Assembly: GCF_018437505.1 (NCBI RefSeq)
Contig: NZ_CP072467.1
Coordinates: forward strand, 3,162,001-3,226,000
Direction of reading: 5' to 3'
Origin: Spiractinospora alimapuensis
GTDB taxonomy: Bacteria; Actinomycetota; Actinomycetes; Streptosporangiales; Streptosporangiaceae
DNA length: 64,000 nt
The translations under genes were made by a program, and so were the position numbers. The notes below the pieces were generated by a model, which was given only the letters and a program-made list of their open reading frames with translations, did not search any database and was not told the DNA's origin. Shown here piece after piece: positions 1 to 8,103 of the stretch (its first letter is position 1; each line of letters opens with the position of its first letter).

Positions 1-1012
1 GTCGAAGTCCAAGGAACCGGGGATGACGCAACCGCTGGTCGTTCGTCCACTCGGAGAACCCGACCTCGGCGACGAGCTCCGGGGTCACCCACCGCGAATC
101 CTTCTCGTTCACGCGTTCCGCGAAGGGTGAGGCGTCGCGTCGGAGTCCGTCCAGGCGGGACCGCAGCGACCGGAGCGTGGCGGTGTCGTAGCCGGTGCCG
201 ACCTTTCCGGCGTAGCGCAAGCGGCCGCGCTCGAAGTAACCGACGAGCAGCGCCCCGAAACCGACGCGACTGCCCCGCGGCGGAGTGAACCCGCCGATGA
301 CGAACTCCTGTTCGTCCACGCACTTGAGCTTCAGCCACGACCGGCCTCGCCCCGGTCGATAGGGGGCGTCTCCCCGCTTGGCGATGACGCCCTCCCACCC
401 CCGTTGGCAGGCCGCCGCGAAGTACTCCGCGCCGTCGGCGTTTCGGTGTTGCGTGAAGAAGAGCGGCGACTGCCAGGTGACCGCGGACCTCAACAGGCGT
501 TTGCGCGTCCGCAGCGGCAGGCGGGTGGTGTCGTGGCCGTCGAGGTGCAACAGGTCGAAGACGTAGTAATACACCGCCACGGTGCTCTGCCGAACGTCCT
601 GCGGTCGGGTGAGCCCCATCCGTCGCTGCAGCCGGGAGAAACTGGTGAGTCCGCCCTCGAACGCCACGATCTCTCCGTCGATCACGAGCCGGTGGCCGGT
701 GCTACGGGTGACCGCCGCCTTGATCTCGGGATAGGTCCGGTCCAGGGTGCGCCCGGTCCGCGAGAGCAAGAACGCCTGGGACCCGTCGTGCACCGCCAGG
801 ACCCGCTCCCCGTCGAACTTCCGCTCGAAGATCCAGTCGTCGTCGGAGAAGACGTCGTCGGTGAGCGTCGCCAGCATCGCCTCCGGCTGACTGGGCAGGC
901 CCTCCGATCGCAACCGTCCACGTTCGGAGTCGTTCAGGCGCGCGATCAGGTCGTCCACCGGGTGCCTCCACGGAGTCTCGTACTCCCGCTCACTGTGCAT
1001 GTCACCGCTCAT
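1..1012 (-). CDS. ATP-dependent DNA ligase, LigD/LigC-type (3' end cut by window edge)
   Basis: Reads leftward out of the window; about 337 residues are visible and only the extreme C-terminus is missing. The adenylation motif KFDGER places the catalytic lysine at residue 65, followed by the ligase signatures VIDGEIVAF and EGVIAKR, the KLKC motif, and the C-terminal LRHPRFLGLR signature of the bacterial end-joining ligase fold. This enzyme class seals nicks with ATP and in actinomycetes takes part in non-homologous end joining or base-excision repair. It is a stand-alone ligase: no polymerase or nuclease domain precedes it. Start ATG 1012 was chosen; an in-frame ATG at 1000 is an alternative and neither has a strong ribosome site. 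Divergent from the epimerase gene. Confidence 0.9.
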   Translation of the reverse strand, partial: MSGDMHSEREYETPWRHPVDDLIARLNDSERGRLRSEGLPSQPEAMLATLTDDVFSDDDWIFERKFDGERVLAVHDGSQAFLLSRTGRTLDRTYPEIKAAVTRSTGHRLVIDGEIVAFEGGLTSFSRLQRRMGLTRPQDVRQSTVAVYYYVFDLLHLDGHDTTRLPLRTRKRLLRSAVTWQSPLFFTQHRNADGAEYFAAACQRGWEGVIAKRGDAPYRPGRGRSWLKLKCVDEQEFVIGGFTPPRGSRVGFGALLVGYFERGRLRYAGKVGTGYDTATLRSLRSRLDGLRRDASPFAERVNEKDSRWVTPELVAEVGFSEWTNDQRLRHPRFLGLR

Positions 1013-1158
1013 GAACAGCGCAAACACACCGCCGAGGTCGCTCCACCGTTCGTCGCGGGGCACCAGGCGCTGTCTTCCCGCGACAGGTGGGCCCTGGGCA
1101 CGGGCCGGTTCGTTTCCGTACGATCCCTTCCGGAGTTCCTTCCCGAGGGAGGTGCACA

Positions 1159-2247
1159 GTGCGTCTACTGGTCCTCGGCGGCTCGCACCACGTCGGACGA
1201 ACCATGGTGGAGTCGGCGCTGGCGCGCGGCGACCAGGTGACCACACTGAACCGCGGCCTCGCACGCGCCCCCACCCCCGGTGTCGAGGCCCTGGTCGCCG
1301 ATCGGACCGACACTTCCGCACTTCGGGCCGCCCTCGGCGGCAGGGAGTGGGACGTCGTGGTCGATACCTGGCCGATGGCCCCCCGCGTCGTTCGGGACAG
1401 CGCCCGTCTGCTGTCCGGCCGGGTCGGTCACTACGTCTACGTCTCGGCGCGCGACGTGCATCGCTGGCCGTGGCCCCCCGCCGCCACCGAGAACGCGCCA
1501 CTCGTTGACGCCGACCCCGCCAGCGAGGACAACTATGACTACCCGGCGTCCAAGCGCGGAGGCGAACTCGCCGTCTTGGAGTCGTTCCCCACGCGATCCT
1601 TGCTGGTCCGAGCGGGAGGCGTCGTCGGCCCGTACGAGAACGTGGCCCGCGTGTCCTGGTGGCTGCGTCGTTGCCAACGCGGGGGTCGGCTCCTGGCCTC
1701 CGGCCCTCCCGATCGTGGCGTGCAGTTCGTCGACGTTCGCGACCTCGTCGCATGGACGCTCTCCGCGGCGGAGCGTGGCCTGCACGGTCCCTACACAGTG
1801 ACGAGTCCGCCCGACCACATGACAGTCGGTGAACTGTTGGACTCCGTGGTCCAGACGACTGGTGGCGGCGCGGAGTTGGTGTGGGCGTCCCCGGAGTTCC
1901 TCGAAGCGTCGGGACTTCCCCTGGGACTGGAGCTTAGCCTGCGCTTTCCCGGTGTTCCCCATCCCACAGGTGTCCACGACGCCGACGTGTCCGCCGCTCT
2001 GGCGACCGGACTCACGTGTCGCCCTGTCCGGGATACCGTCCTCGACACGTGGGATTGGCTACGCAGGGAGGGAGACCCGCCGCCCTTCGGAGGCGTCCGC
2101 CCACCGTGGACATCCCTGGACCACGACGAGGAACAGCGTGTCCTGCGGCGGCTCGCCTCCGAGTGGGACTACGGCGTGAACTCCGCCCAGGTGGCGTTGC
2201 CCAACACCGACGGGGACGACGGGGACACCGTGGGCCCGACGACGTAG
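1159..2247 (+). CDS. NAD-dependent epimerase/dehydratase (extended SDR)
   Basis: A 362-aa extended short-chain dehydrogenase fold. The N-terminal Rossmann motif GGSHHVG follows the first beta strand and the active-site YPASK (YxxxK) lies near residue 132. It belongs to the group often annotated as reductase or epimerase acting on nucleotide-sugar-like substrates; the true substrate is unknown. The GTG start at 1159 is preceded by GAGGGAGG, much better than any upstream start. The last 79 bases overlap the end of the convergent anti-sigma-type ATPase gene, so both C-termini are coded on opposite strands of the same DNA. Confidence 0.85.
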   Translation: MRLLVLGGSHHVGRTMVESALARGDQVTTLNRGLARAPTPGVEALVADRTDTSALRAALGGREWDVVVDTWPMAPRVVRDSARLLSGRVGHYVYVSARDVHRWPWPPAATENAPLVDADPASEDNYDYPASKRGGELAVLESFPTRSLLVRAGGVVGPYENVARVSWWLRRCQRGGRLLASGPPDRGVQFVDVRDLVAWTLSAAERGLHGPYTVTSPPDHMTVGELLDSVVQTTGGGAELVWASPEFLEASGLPLGLELSLRFPGVPHPTGVHDADVSAALATGLTCRPVRDTVLDTWDWLRREGDPPPFGGVRPPWTSLDHDEEQRVLRRLASEWDYGVNSAQVALPNTDGDDGDTVGPTT

Positions 2248-2645
2248 GTGCCCCACGCGTCGGCGAGGGCGTCGATCAACATCAGACCGCGGCCGCTCTC
2301 CGCGAAGTCCCAGGGGTCCGGGCTGCGGGGGGACGGGCCGGCAGCGTCGTTGGTGCCGTCGTCCATGATGACCACCCGGACGCGTCCCTCCGTGGTGCGG
2401 TACATGGCCCGAAGCACACCACCGCCCGCCTCTCCCGAGCGGGAGTGTTCGACGGCGTTGGCGAAGGCCTCGCTGGCGCACATCGCGACCTTCTCGACGA
2501 GGTCGGAGTCATAGCTGGCGAGATCGGAACGCAGGTGCGCGCGGACCGAGGCGGTCTCCGACAGGTTCCCCGGATACACGCGCACCCGCCACCGGTTCCC
2601 GGTTTCCCCTGGTGGCGCTGTCGAGGAGTTCGGCTGCATGGCCAT
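2169..2645 (-). CDS. RsbW-like serine-kinase / anti-sigma ATP-binding protein (HATPase_c_2)
   Basis: A 158-aa single GHKL ATPase domain. Visible motifs are the N-box EAFANAVEHS (Glu59, Asn63), the G1-type VIMDDGTND and the G2-type ESGRGLMLIDAL. Actinomycetes carry many such stand-alone ATPases that bind or phosphorylate anti-sigma antagonists; the partner is not encoded next to it. Start ATG 2645 follows AAGGAA at proper spacing; an upstream ATG at 2690 lacks one. Convergent with the epimerase, sharing 79 bp of overlapping 3' ends. Confidence 0.85.
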   Translation of the reverse strand: MAMQPNSSTAPPGETGNRWRVRVYPGNLSETASVRAHLRSDLASYDSDLVEKVAMCASEAFANAVEHSRSGEAGGGVLRAMYRTTEGRVRVVIMDDGTNDAAGPSPRSPDPWDFAESGRGLMLIDALADAWGTYVVGPTVSPSSPSVLGNATWAEFTP

Positions 2646-2846
2646 GGCGGCGGTTCCTTCGCTCGCGTACACCCAACGCGCGGCGGGCAACCCAGCGCCC
2701 CACCCCCCGGTCGGGGCGCTAGACGTCGTGACCCGCGTCGGGCTTGGTGTCCCTCACACAGGTGAGACGCAGCACACACCCATGTGGTTGCCCGTCAGGC
2801 GACGTGATTTGGATTCTCCGCCCGAGTCGACGGCCACCCCCGAGCC

Positions 2847-2939
2847 TCAGAGCGCGAGCCCCAGGTAGCGAACCACAGCGTGCTCCAGGTGAGCGAGGTC
2901 GTCCCGCCCCAAGTAATCGACCGGCCGCGCGGAGATCAC
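2847..2939 (-). pseudogene. MazF/PemK-like toxin, C-terminal stub only (30 codons)
   Basis: A 30-codon frame beginning with GTG immediately after the antitoxin TAG stop, and in the same frame. Its product, containing PVDYLGRDDLAHLEHAV and ending RYLGLAL, resembles the last 25 or so residues of MazF/PemK toxins (the 'LGR.. L..(V/L)(E/D).AL..(Y/L)LGL' tail). The whole catalytic N-terminal part is absent. I read this as a toxin gene reduced to its tail by an internal deletion that joined it to the antitoxin stop codon. The family assignment rests on pattern memory of a short sequence. Confidence 0.5.
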
Positions 2940-3209
2940 CTACTCCCTCCCTCTGTCGCGAGGGGCGATCACCCAGTCGGACGCCACCGCACGAATGTCG
3001 CCGTCCGCGCCGTAGTCCCAGTCCGAGGGCACTTTGGAGAGATCCTCGTTCCGGAGCCGCGCCATGTCCTCCCGCGCCTGTTCCTCCCAGGCACGGCGTT
3101 CCAAACTCCGCAGGCCACGCCGCAAGACGTCGGCCGTGCTCTCGCCCTCGAGGCGGTGCGTTTCGATGATGCGCCTGTCGTCCGGCGTGGGCCGAAAACC
3201 AACGGTCAT
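2940..3209 (-). CDS. Ribbon-helix-helix antitoxin-like protein
   Basis: An 89-aa protein that opens with a short strand and two helices (TVGFRPTPDD, then TADVLRRGLRSLERRAWEEQ), the layout of ParD/MazE-type ribbon-helix-helix DNA-binding antitoxins, followed by an acidic, likely toxin-wrapping C-terminal half. ATG 3209 is preceded by GGAGAAG. Downstream and in frame lies only a toxin tail (2847-2939), so the antitoxin appears to be orphaned. Such proteins usually repress their own promoter; no operator was identified with confidence. Confidence 0.65.
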   Translation of the reverse strand: MTVGFRPTPDDRRIIETHRLEGESTADVLRRGLRSLERRAWEEQAREDMARLRNEDLSKVPSDWDYGADGDIRAVASDWVIAPRDRGRE

Positions 3210-3258
3210 TCAGATGGTGTACCGCTTCTCCGAACCACGGTGCCAGCGATTCGTCGAA

Positions 3259-4182
3259 TCAGGCGTTGGCGGCGACTTCCGCGGAGGTCAGGGCGGGCGC
3301 GGTGGTGAGGAAGTGGTTCAGGTGATCGACGAGTTCCTTGAAGGTGGGGTCGTCGTCGAACATCCACTCAGTGTGGCCCTTGCCCTCCAGCATGATGAGC
3401 CGCTTGGGTTCGTGGGCGTGGCGGTAGACCGACTCGGCCTCCTGGGGCCGGTGCAGCAGGTTCTCCCGGCCGTGCACGACGAGCAGAGGACGGGGCGCGA
3501 TCCGGTGCGCGACGCGTTCGGGGGAGAAACGCAGCAGGGTGTCGGCCGACTCCAGGGTCACGCCGCTGCCGAACCCGGGAGCGCGGTACAACTCGGTGTC
3601 CACATAGCCGTCGGTGCGAGTGTCCCGGTCGAGACGGACGATGTCCCACGGCACGGTGATCTCGGAGCGGCCGGCGCGGGACCTGCGCACGCGGTCGGCC
3701 TCGATCCGGGCCAGGAGGTCCCGCCACGTGGCTTCGTCGTGCATCGCCCGGGTGGAGCGGGCCCCGTCTCCGATCCCGTTGCAGGTCGCCACGGCGGAGA
3801 CCCGGTCGTCGTCCGCCGCCTCCGCGACGACGACCCCGCCGCCGAGGCCCCACCCGACCAGTCCGATCCGGGTGGAGTCCAGGTCGTCCTCCCCCACCAC
3901 ACGATCCACGGCGGCGCGCACGTCCTCCACCCACTCCTGGGGGACGAGACGTCCGCGTTCGCCCTCGCTGAGCCCGAAGCCCCGGTAGTCGAACGCCAGC
4001 ACCGCGTACCCGCGCTCGACGAGGGCCCGGGCGAACCGTTCGGGGTGGATCACCTTGAGTCCCTGGTAGCCGGAGCAGGGGATGACCACCGGGTACGGGG
4101 CGTTGGCGCCCCCGTCGGGAACGTGCAGGTCGGCGTCGAGGCGCAGGCCGCTGCTGAAGAAGGAAAGGGGACGCACGGCCAC
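3259..4182 (-). CDS. Alpha/beta hydrolase fold protein with Gly at the nucleophile position
   Basis: A 307-aa alpha/beta hydrolase: the DYRGFGLSEG oxyanion region near residue 65, the nucleophile elbow at 110-114 and the catalytic-type His270 in GKGHTEW. The elbow reads GWGLG where active enzymes have GxSxG, so the expected serine is Gly112. Either this subfamily uses another residue or it is not a classical esterase. GTG 4182 has GAGGAG upstream; the longer reading from 4278 would overlap the IclR gene. It is the last gene of the leftward nitrilase/DUF6282/IclR group and lies 59 bp behind IclR. Confidence 0.8.
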   Translation of the reverse strand: MAVRPLSFFSSGLRLDADLHVPDGGANAPYPVVIPCSGYQGLKVIHPERFARALVERGYAVLAFDYRGFGLSEGERGRLVPQEWVEDVRAAVDRVVGEDDLDSTRIGLVGWGLGGGVVVAEAADDDRVSAVATCNGIGDGARSTRAMHDEATWRDLLARIEADRVRRSRAGRSEITVPWDIVRLDRDTRTDGYVDTELYRAPGFGSGVTLESADTLLRFSPERVAHRIAPRPLLVVHGRENLLHRPQEAESVYRHAHEPKRLIMLEGKGHTEWMFDDDPTFKELVDHLNHFLTTAPALTSAEVAANA

Positions 4183-4241
4183 GGGAACTCCTCGGTTCGT
4201 GGGTTGGTCGTGGATCAGGGAAAACTCGGTGAGGACGGGAG

Positions 4242-5030
4242 TCAGGAAACGCCGAACCCGGCTTCGGGCCGGCCACACATCGCCGCGGTGAGCTGACGAC
4301 TCGCCTCCACGACCACCGGGCCGAGCCGGTCGGTCCGGGGGCCCAGGCGGTACTTCGGCGCGGAGACGTTCACCGCGGCGACGATCTGCCCGCTGAGGTC
4401 ACGCACGGGCGCCGCGACCGCGACCAGCCCAGGCCGGAACTCCTCGTCGGCGACGGCGTAGCCGGTGCGGCGCGCCTCCGCGGTGCGGGCGAGCAGGTCG
4501 TCGAGGTCCCGCGGCGCGTGCGGCCCGGCGTTGCCGAAGCTCACCCCGTCCAGCATCGCGGTGGTCTCGTCCCGGGGCCGGTCCATCAGCAACACCCGAC
4601 CCACCGCGGTAACGTGCAGCGGCGCCGTGCGCCCCACCCATCCGCCACGGTCCGTCACCCGCGGGCTCTCCGAGAGCACGGTCAGGACGGAGTGGTCGCA
4701 CAGGACGCTGAGATAGCCGGCGACCTTCACCGTTCCCACGAGGCGTCGCAGTACGGTGGGGCCAGCACTGCGCAACCGCGCCTCGCCGGCGTTCGCGGCG
4801 AGCGCGAAGAACTGCCACCCCAGGCGGTAGCGCCGAGTGTCGGGGTCACGCTCGACGAACCCGGTCTCGCTGAGCGCCTTGAGCGCGCGGGACACTTGAC
4901 TCTTCTCCCGCCCGACCCGGCGCGCGATCTCCACGACCCCCAAGCCCTCCTTGGGATCGATGTCAGGCGAGCCGAGCACCTGCAGCAGGTTCACGGTCCG
5001 GTGAACGCTTGAGGGGTTCCCATCGGACAT
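4242..5030 (-). CDS. IclR-family transcriptional regulator
   Basis: 262 aa. The winged helix-turn-helix covers about residues 8-70 (VHRTVNLLQVL ... GLGVVEIARRVG ... VSRALKALSETGFVERD) and the IclR effector domain about 80-255, including RPGLVAVAAPVRDLSGQIVAAVNVS. The family binds small catabolic intermediates and controls neighbouring degradation genes. It lies between the DUF6282 gene and the hydrolase on the same strand, so it probably regulates this group. The ATG at 5030 follows GGGGAC; the much longer open frame upstream is a shadow of the DUF6282 gene. Confidence 0.9.
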   Translation of the reverse strand: MSDGNPSSVHRTVNLLQVLGSPDIDPKEGLGVVEIARRVGREKSQVSRALKALSETGFVERDPDTRRYRLGWQFFALAANAGEARLRSAGPTVLRRLVGTVKVAGYLSVLCDHSVLTVLSESPRVTDRGGWVGRTAPLHVTAVGRVLLMDRPRDETTAMLDGVSFGNAGPHAPRDLDDLLARTAEARRTGYAVADEEFRPGLVAVAAPVRDLSGQIVAAVNVSAPKYRLGPRTDRLGPVVVEASRQLTAAMCGRPEAGFGVS

Positions 5031-5137
5031 GTCCCCGATAGTGGCCTGACCTGCGGCCGGAGGCAAGTGGGCGTTGCGCACAGAACAACCCCGAACCGCG
5101 ACACGCAACCGGTCGCACCAGTGGACGGACGGGACCG

Positions 5138-5965
5138 TCAGTTCACCGTCAACCGGTACGGGAGCTCCGCCGCACACGCCTCCACCGCGCCCCTGTCCAG
5201 CCCTTCCGCCACCAGACGTTCCACGAGCAGACGCAGTGCGTCGGGCGCGGACGGCGAGTCCACCTGACCCGCGTCTGAGGTCAGCACGACGCGGTCCAGA
5301 CCGACCTCCCGCGCGAAGGCCGCCAGTGCGGCGGCGTCCACCGAGTCCTGGTGCAGCAACTGGAACGTGGTGATCTCGGCGCAGGCCCCGAGCTCGGTGA
5401 ACTCCCGCGCCCGCGCGGCGCTCATCGCCGGCACCGTGTAGGACGGGTGGGTCAGGAGCATCCGCCGCACCCCCGCGGCGCGGGCGACGGGCAACAGCCA
5501 GGCCACCTCGTCGGTGGAGATGTGCCCGGTCGCCAGCACCGCGTCGGCCTCCGCGATCAGCGCCACGATCTCCCGAACCCGCGCCTCCGTCGTGGGGTCC
5601 ACCGGCGGGAGCGCGTAGGTGTGGGTCGACAACCCCGCGCGGACCCCACACAGCCGGGGGAGGCCGGCGCTGGCCTGGGTGTGGGAGTCGGCCGTCGGGA
5701 ACCAGATGACCCGCGCCCCCGACGCCAACGCCGCGGCCACCGCAGACGGGTTGAGGCCACCGACGTGCTGGTTCAATGCCAATCCCCCGTAGACGGCGAT
5801 GCCCTGTGTCCGGGCCGCCGCGGCGGCCCGGCCCACCGTGGACTCGTAGTGCGCCTTGAGGACACAGCCAGTGAACCCGGCGGCGGCGTAGCGGGCGACG
5901 GTGTCGACGTCGTCGTCGAAACGCTCGACGATGTCCGGCGCGGCGTGGACGTGGAGATCGAACAT
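5138..5965 (-). CDS. DUF6282 family protein, amidohydrolase-like metal enzyme
   Basis: 275 aa. The N-terminal FDLHVHAAPD gives a metal-binding HxH like that of TIM-barrel amidohydrolases; further candidate ligands are Lys/His in LKAHYEST, TGHIS, LTHPS and the terminal SDAGQ aspartate. The DUF6282 name is from memory of this pattern; reaction and substrate are unknown. It sits between a nitrilase and an IclR regulator, which suggests hydrolysis of a C-N bond in a catabolic pathway. ATG 5965 was preferred (G-rich ribosome site upstream) over GTG 5986. Confidence 0.75.
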   Translation of the reverse strand: MFDLHVHAAPDIVERFDDDVDTVARYAAAGFTGCVLKAHYESTVGRAAAAARTQGIAVYGGLALNQHVGGLNPSAVAAALASGARVIWFPTADSHTQASAGLPRLCGVRAGLSTHTYALPPVDPTTEARVREIVALIAEADAVLATGHISTDEVAWLLPVARAAGVRRMLLTHPSYTVPAMSAARAREFTELGACAEITTFQLLHQDSVDAAALAAFAREVGLDRVVLTSDAGQVDSPSAPDALRLLVERLVAEGLDRGAVEACAAELPYRLTVN

Positions 5966-6098
5966 TCCCACACCCTCACCCCTCACACGTCCACCCGCAA
6001 CGATGGTTGTCCCCGGAGCAACATCACCGCCCCGTATGCGAACCTCTCCCCTTGACCCGGGCGGCGGACGCCACCGCCTCTACGGCTTCCGGAGGCGC

Positions 6099-6944
6099 TC
6101 AGGGGTGTTCGTCGGTTTCGACGAGGCGCTCGAGTTCCCGGTTGAGGAGGTCGAACCTCGGGTCCTGGAGGAGTGGGAGACGGTGTCGTTGGCGTCGGAC
6201 GACGGCGACGTCGATCTCGGCCGTCACGGTCGCCGTCCGCCAGAGCGGGGCCTCAGCGAGGACCGTACCGAAGGGGTCGACGATCTGTGACCCGCCCCAG
6301 AAGGACACACCGTTCTCCTGACCAACCCGGTTGGCGAAGATCACGTAGCACTGCTGCATGCGCGCGAGCTGCCGCACGAGGTCCTGCCAGTACACGTTGT
6401 TGTCGAGCGGACCGGCGTCGCCGTCCACGCCTCCGACGGCTGCGCTGTTGGTGGGGACGAACAGGATCTCCGCGCCGTCCTGCGCCGCGAGCCAGGGCAC
6501 CATGGGCTGCCAGGCGTCGTTGCAGATGACGGTGGCGGCCCGGCCGTGGTCGGTGTCGAAGGCACGGATGGAGCGCCCCGGGAAGAAGTGCTTGCGCTCC
6601 TCCCACATCAGATAGTTCGGCAGGTAGAGCTTGTGGTGCAGAGATGTGATCCCGCCGCGGGAGAGGTAGGCGGCGGAGTTGAAGTGACGGAGTCGCCGCC
6701 GTTCGTAGAACCCGATGAGGACGTCGGGGCCGAGCTCGCCCAGCGCCAACAGGCGCTCGTCGTCGGCCCGCAGGGACGTGTCCTCGTCCAACTGGCCCAG
6801 TGCGTAGCCGTGCAACGCGAGTTCCGGGAAGACGACGAGGTCGGCGCCCTGGCTGGCGGCGTCCTCGATCCGGGCGCGCGCGTCCTTCAGATTGGCCTCC
6901 ACGTCCCCCAACACGCAGTCCGTCTGCGCGATCGCCACCCGCAT
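6099..6944 (-). CDS. Nitrilase-superfamily carbon-nitrogen hydrolase
   Basis: 281 aa with the complete Glu-Lys-Cys triad of the superfamily: Glu41 in VVFPELALHGY, Lys105 in LHHKLYLPNY and Cys141 in VICNDAWQP. Members hydrolyse nitriles, amides or carbamoyl groups. The neighbouring DUF6282, IclR and hydrolase genes imply a dedicated catabolic route, substrate unknown. ATG 6944 follows GGGGGAGA. The gene is first in the leftward group and divergent from pdxK. Confidence 0.88.
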   Translation of the reverse strand: MRVAIAQTDCVLGDVEANLKDARARIEDAASQGADLVVFPELALHGYALGQLDEDTSLRADDERLLALGELGPDVLIGFYERRRLRHFNSAAYLSRGGITSLHHKLYLPNYLMWEERKHFFPGRSIRAFDTDHGRAATVICNDAWQPMVPWLAAQDGAEILFVPTNSAAVGGVDGDAGPLDNNVYWQDLVRQLARMQQCYVIFANRVGQENGVSFWGGSQIVDPFGTVLAEAPLWRTATVTAEIDVAVVRRQRHRLPLLQDPRFDLLNRELERLVETDEHP

Positions 6945-7256
6945 GATCGTCTCCCCCCTGTGCCACGAATCATGATCCTGGCGCTTCGGCCAGGGATCCC
7001 CGGTTCTGTACTCGGACCCCGCGCCGGAGGGCTGTCGCCAGCACCCGGCCCCCCACAAAATAGGGCCCGTGGGACGTGGATCGACCAGGGATAGGGCGGC
7101 CCCGGGAAACATATTCCCCGACCCCGTGTTCTACGGTGAGAAACCGTGTGGACGCCGGGACGACGCCCGCGGTTCCCGTCCGCCCACACCGCCCCACGGC
7201 CACGGAGGACCACGGGGGCGACTGGCTGAATGATCTCGAATTCGAGGGGGTGGCCG
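6945..7256. other. Divergent intergenic region, nitrilase / pdxK
   Basis: 312 bp between two divergent genes. It must hold both promoters. I see an AT-richer patch (7105-7145) but no convincing -10/-35 pair, hairpin or repeat, and no coding sequence. Confidence 0.5.
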
Positions 7257-8054
7257 ATGACCGGCCGCGCGTACGTGATCGCCGGCTCCGAGGCGACCGG
7301 TGGTGCGGGGATCCAGGCGGATCTGCGCACGTTCCAGGAACTCGGGGTCTACGGCATGGGGACGATCACCTGCATCGTCTCCTTCGACCCGAAGAACGAC
7401 TGGGCGCATCGCTTCGTCCCCGTCGACCCCCAGGTGATCGCCGACCAGATCGAGGCCGCTACCTCGTGCCACGACCTCGACGTCGTCAAGATCGGCATGC
7501 TGGGGACACCGGACACGATCGACGTGGTCGCCGGCGCGTTGGAGCGAAAGACCTGGCGTCACGTCGTCCTGGACCCCGTACTGATCTGCAAGGGGCAGGA
7601 GCCCGGGGCCGCCCTGGACACCGACAAGGCCCTCACCGCGCAGATCCTCCCCCACGCCAGCGTCATCACGCCGAACCTCTTCGAGTCGCGCACCCTGTCG
7701 GGCATGGACGCGATCGAGTCCGAGGCCGACCTGATCGAGGCCGCGAAGCGGATCCACGACTTGGGCCCCCGGTACGTCGTCGCCAAGGGTGGCGTCGAAC
7801 TGCCCGGGCCGGACGCCGTGGACGTGCTCTACGACGGGCAGGACGTGGTGGTCCACCGGGCTTCCAAGATCGGCGAGAACCGGGTGAGTGGCGCGGGGTG
7901 CACGTTCGCGGCCGCGATCACCGCCGAACTGGTGAAGGGCGGCACCGTGGAGTCCGCCGTGGGGACCGCGAAGAGCATGGTTCGTGCGGGGATCACGGCA
8001 CGGCTCTCGGCCCACACCCCGTTCGACGTGATCACCACCGTCGCCCCCGGCTGA
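7257..8054 (+). CDS. pdxK: Pyridoxine/pyridoxal kinase (ThiD-like ribokinase fold)
   Basis: 265 aa. It begins AYVIAGSEATGGAGIQADL, the substrate/phosphate loop of ThiD-like vitamin kinases; VITPNLFE and the anion-hole motif GAGCTFAAAITAEL follow. Overall sequence is close to Bacillus PdxK rather than ThiD, including FQELGVYGM, DPVLICKG and AVDVLYDG. It phosphorylates pyridoxine, pyridoxal or pyridoxamine with ATP. ATG 7257 follows GAGGGGGTGG; an upstream GTG-type start at 7230 is less likely. A close ThiD activity (hydroxymethylpyrimidine) cannot be excluded. Confidence 0.85.
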   Translation: MTGRAYVIAGSEATGGAGIQADLRTFQELGVYGMGTITCIVSFDPKNDWAHRFVPVDPQVIADQIEAATSCHDLDVVKIGMLGTPDTIDVVAGALERKTWRHVVLDPVLICKGQEPGAALDTDKALTAQILPHASVITPNLFESRTLSGMDAIESEADLIEAAKRIHDLGPRYVVAKGGVELPGPDAVDVLYDGQDVVVHRASKIGENRVSGAGCTFAAAITAELVKGGTVESAVGTAKSMVRAGITARLSAHTPFDVITTVAPG

Positions 8055-8103
8055 CCCGAGAGACGCCGGGGGCCGCGACGCACAGCGCCCCCGGCACCCC
8101 CGG

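Noticed and set aside
404-1240. Long plus-strand open frame opposite the ligase gene
   Set aside because: Antisense shadow; the minus strand carries all ligase motifs in order.
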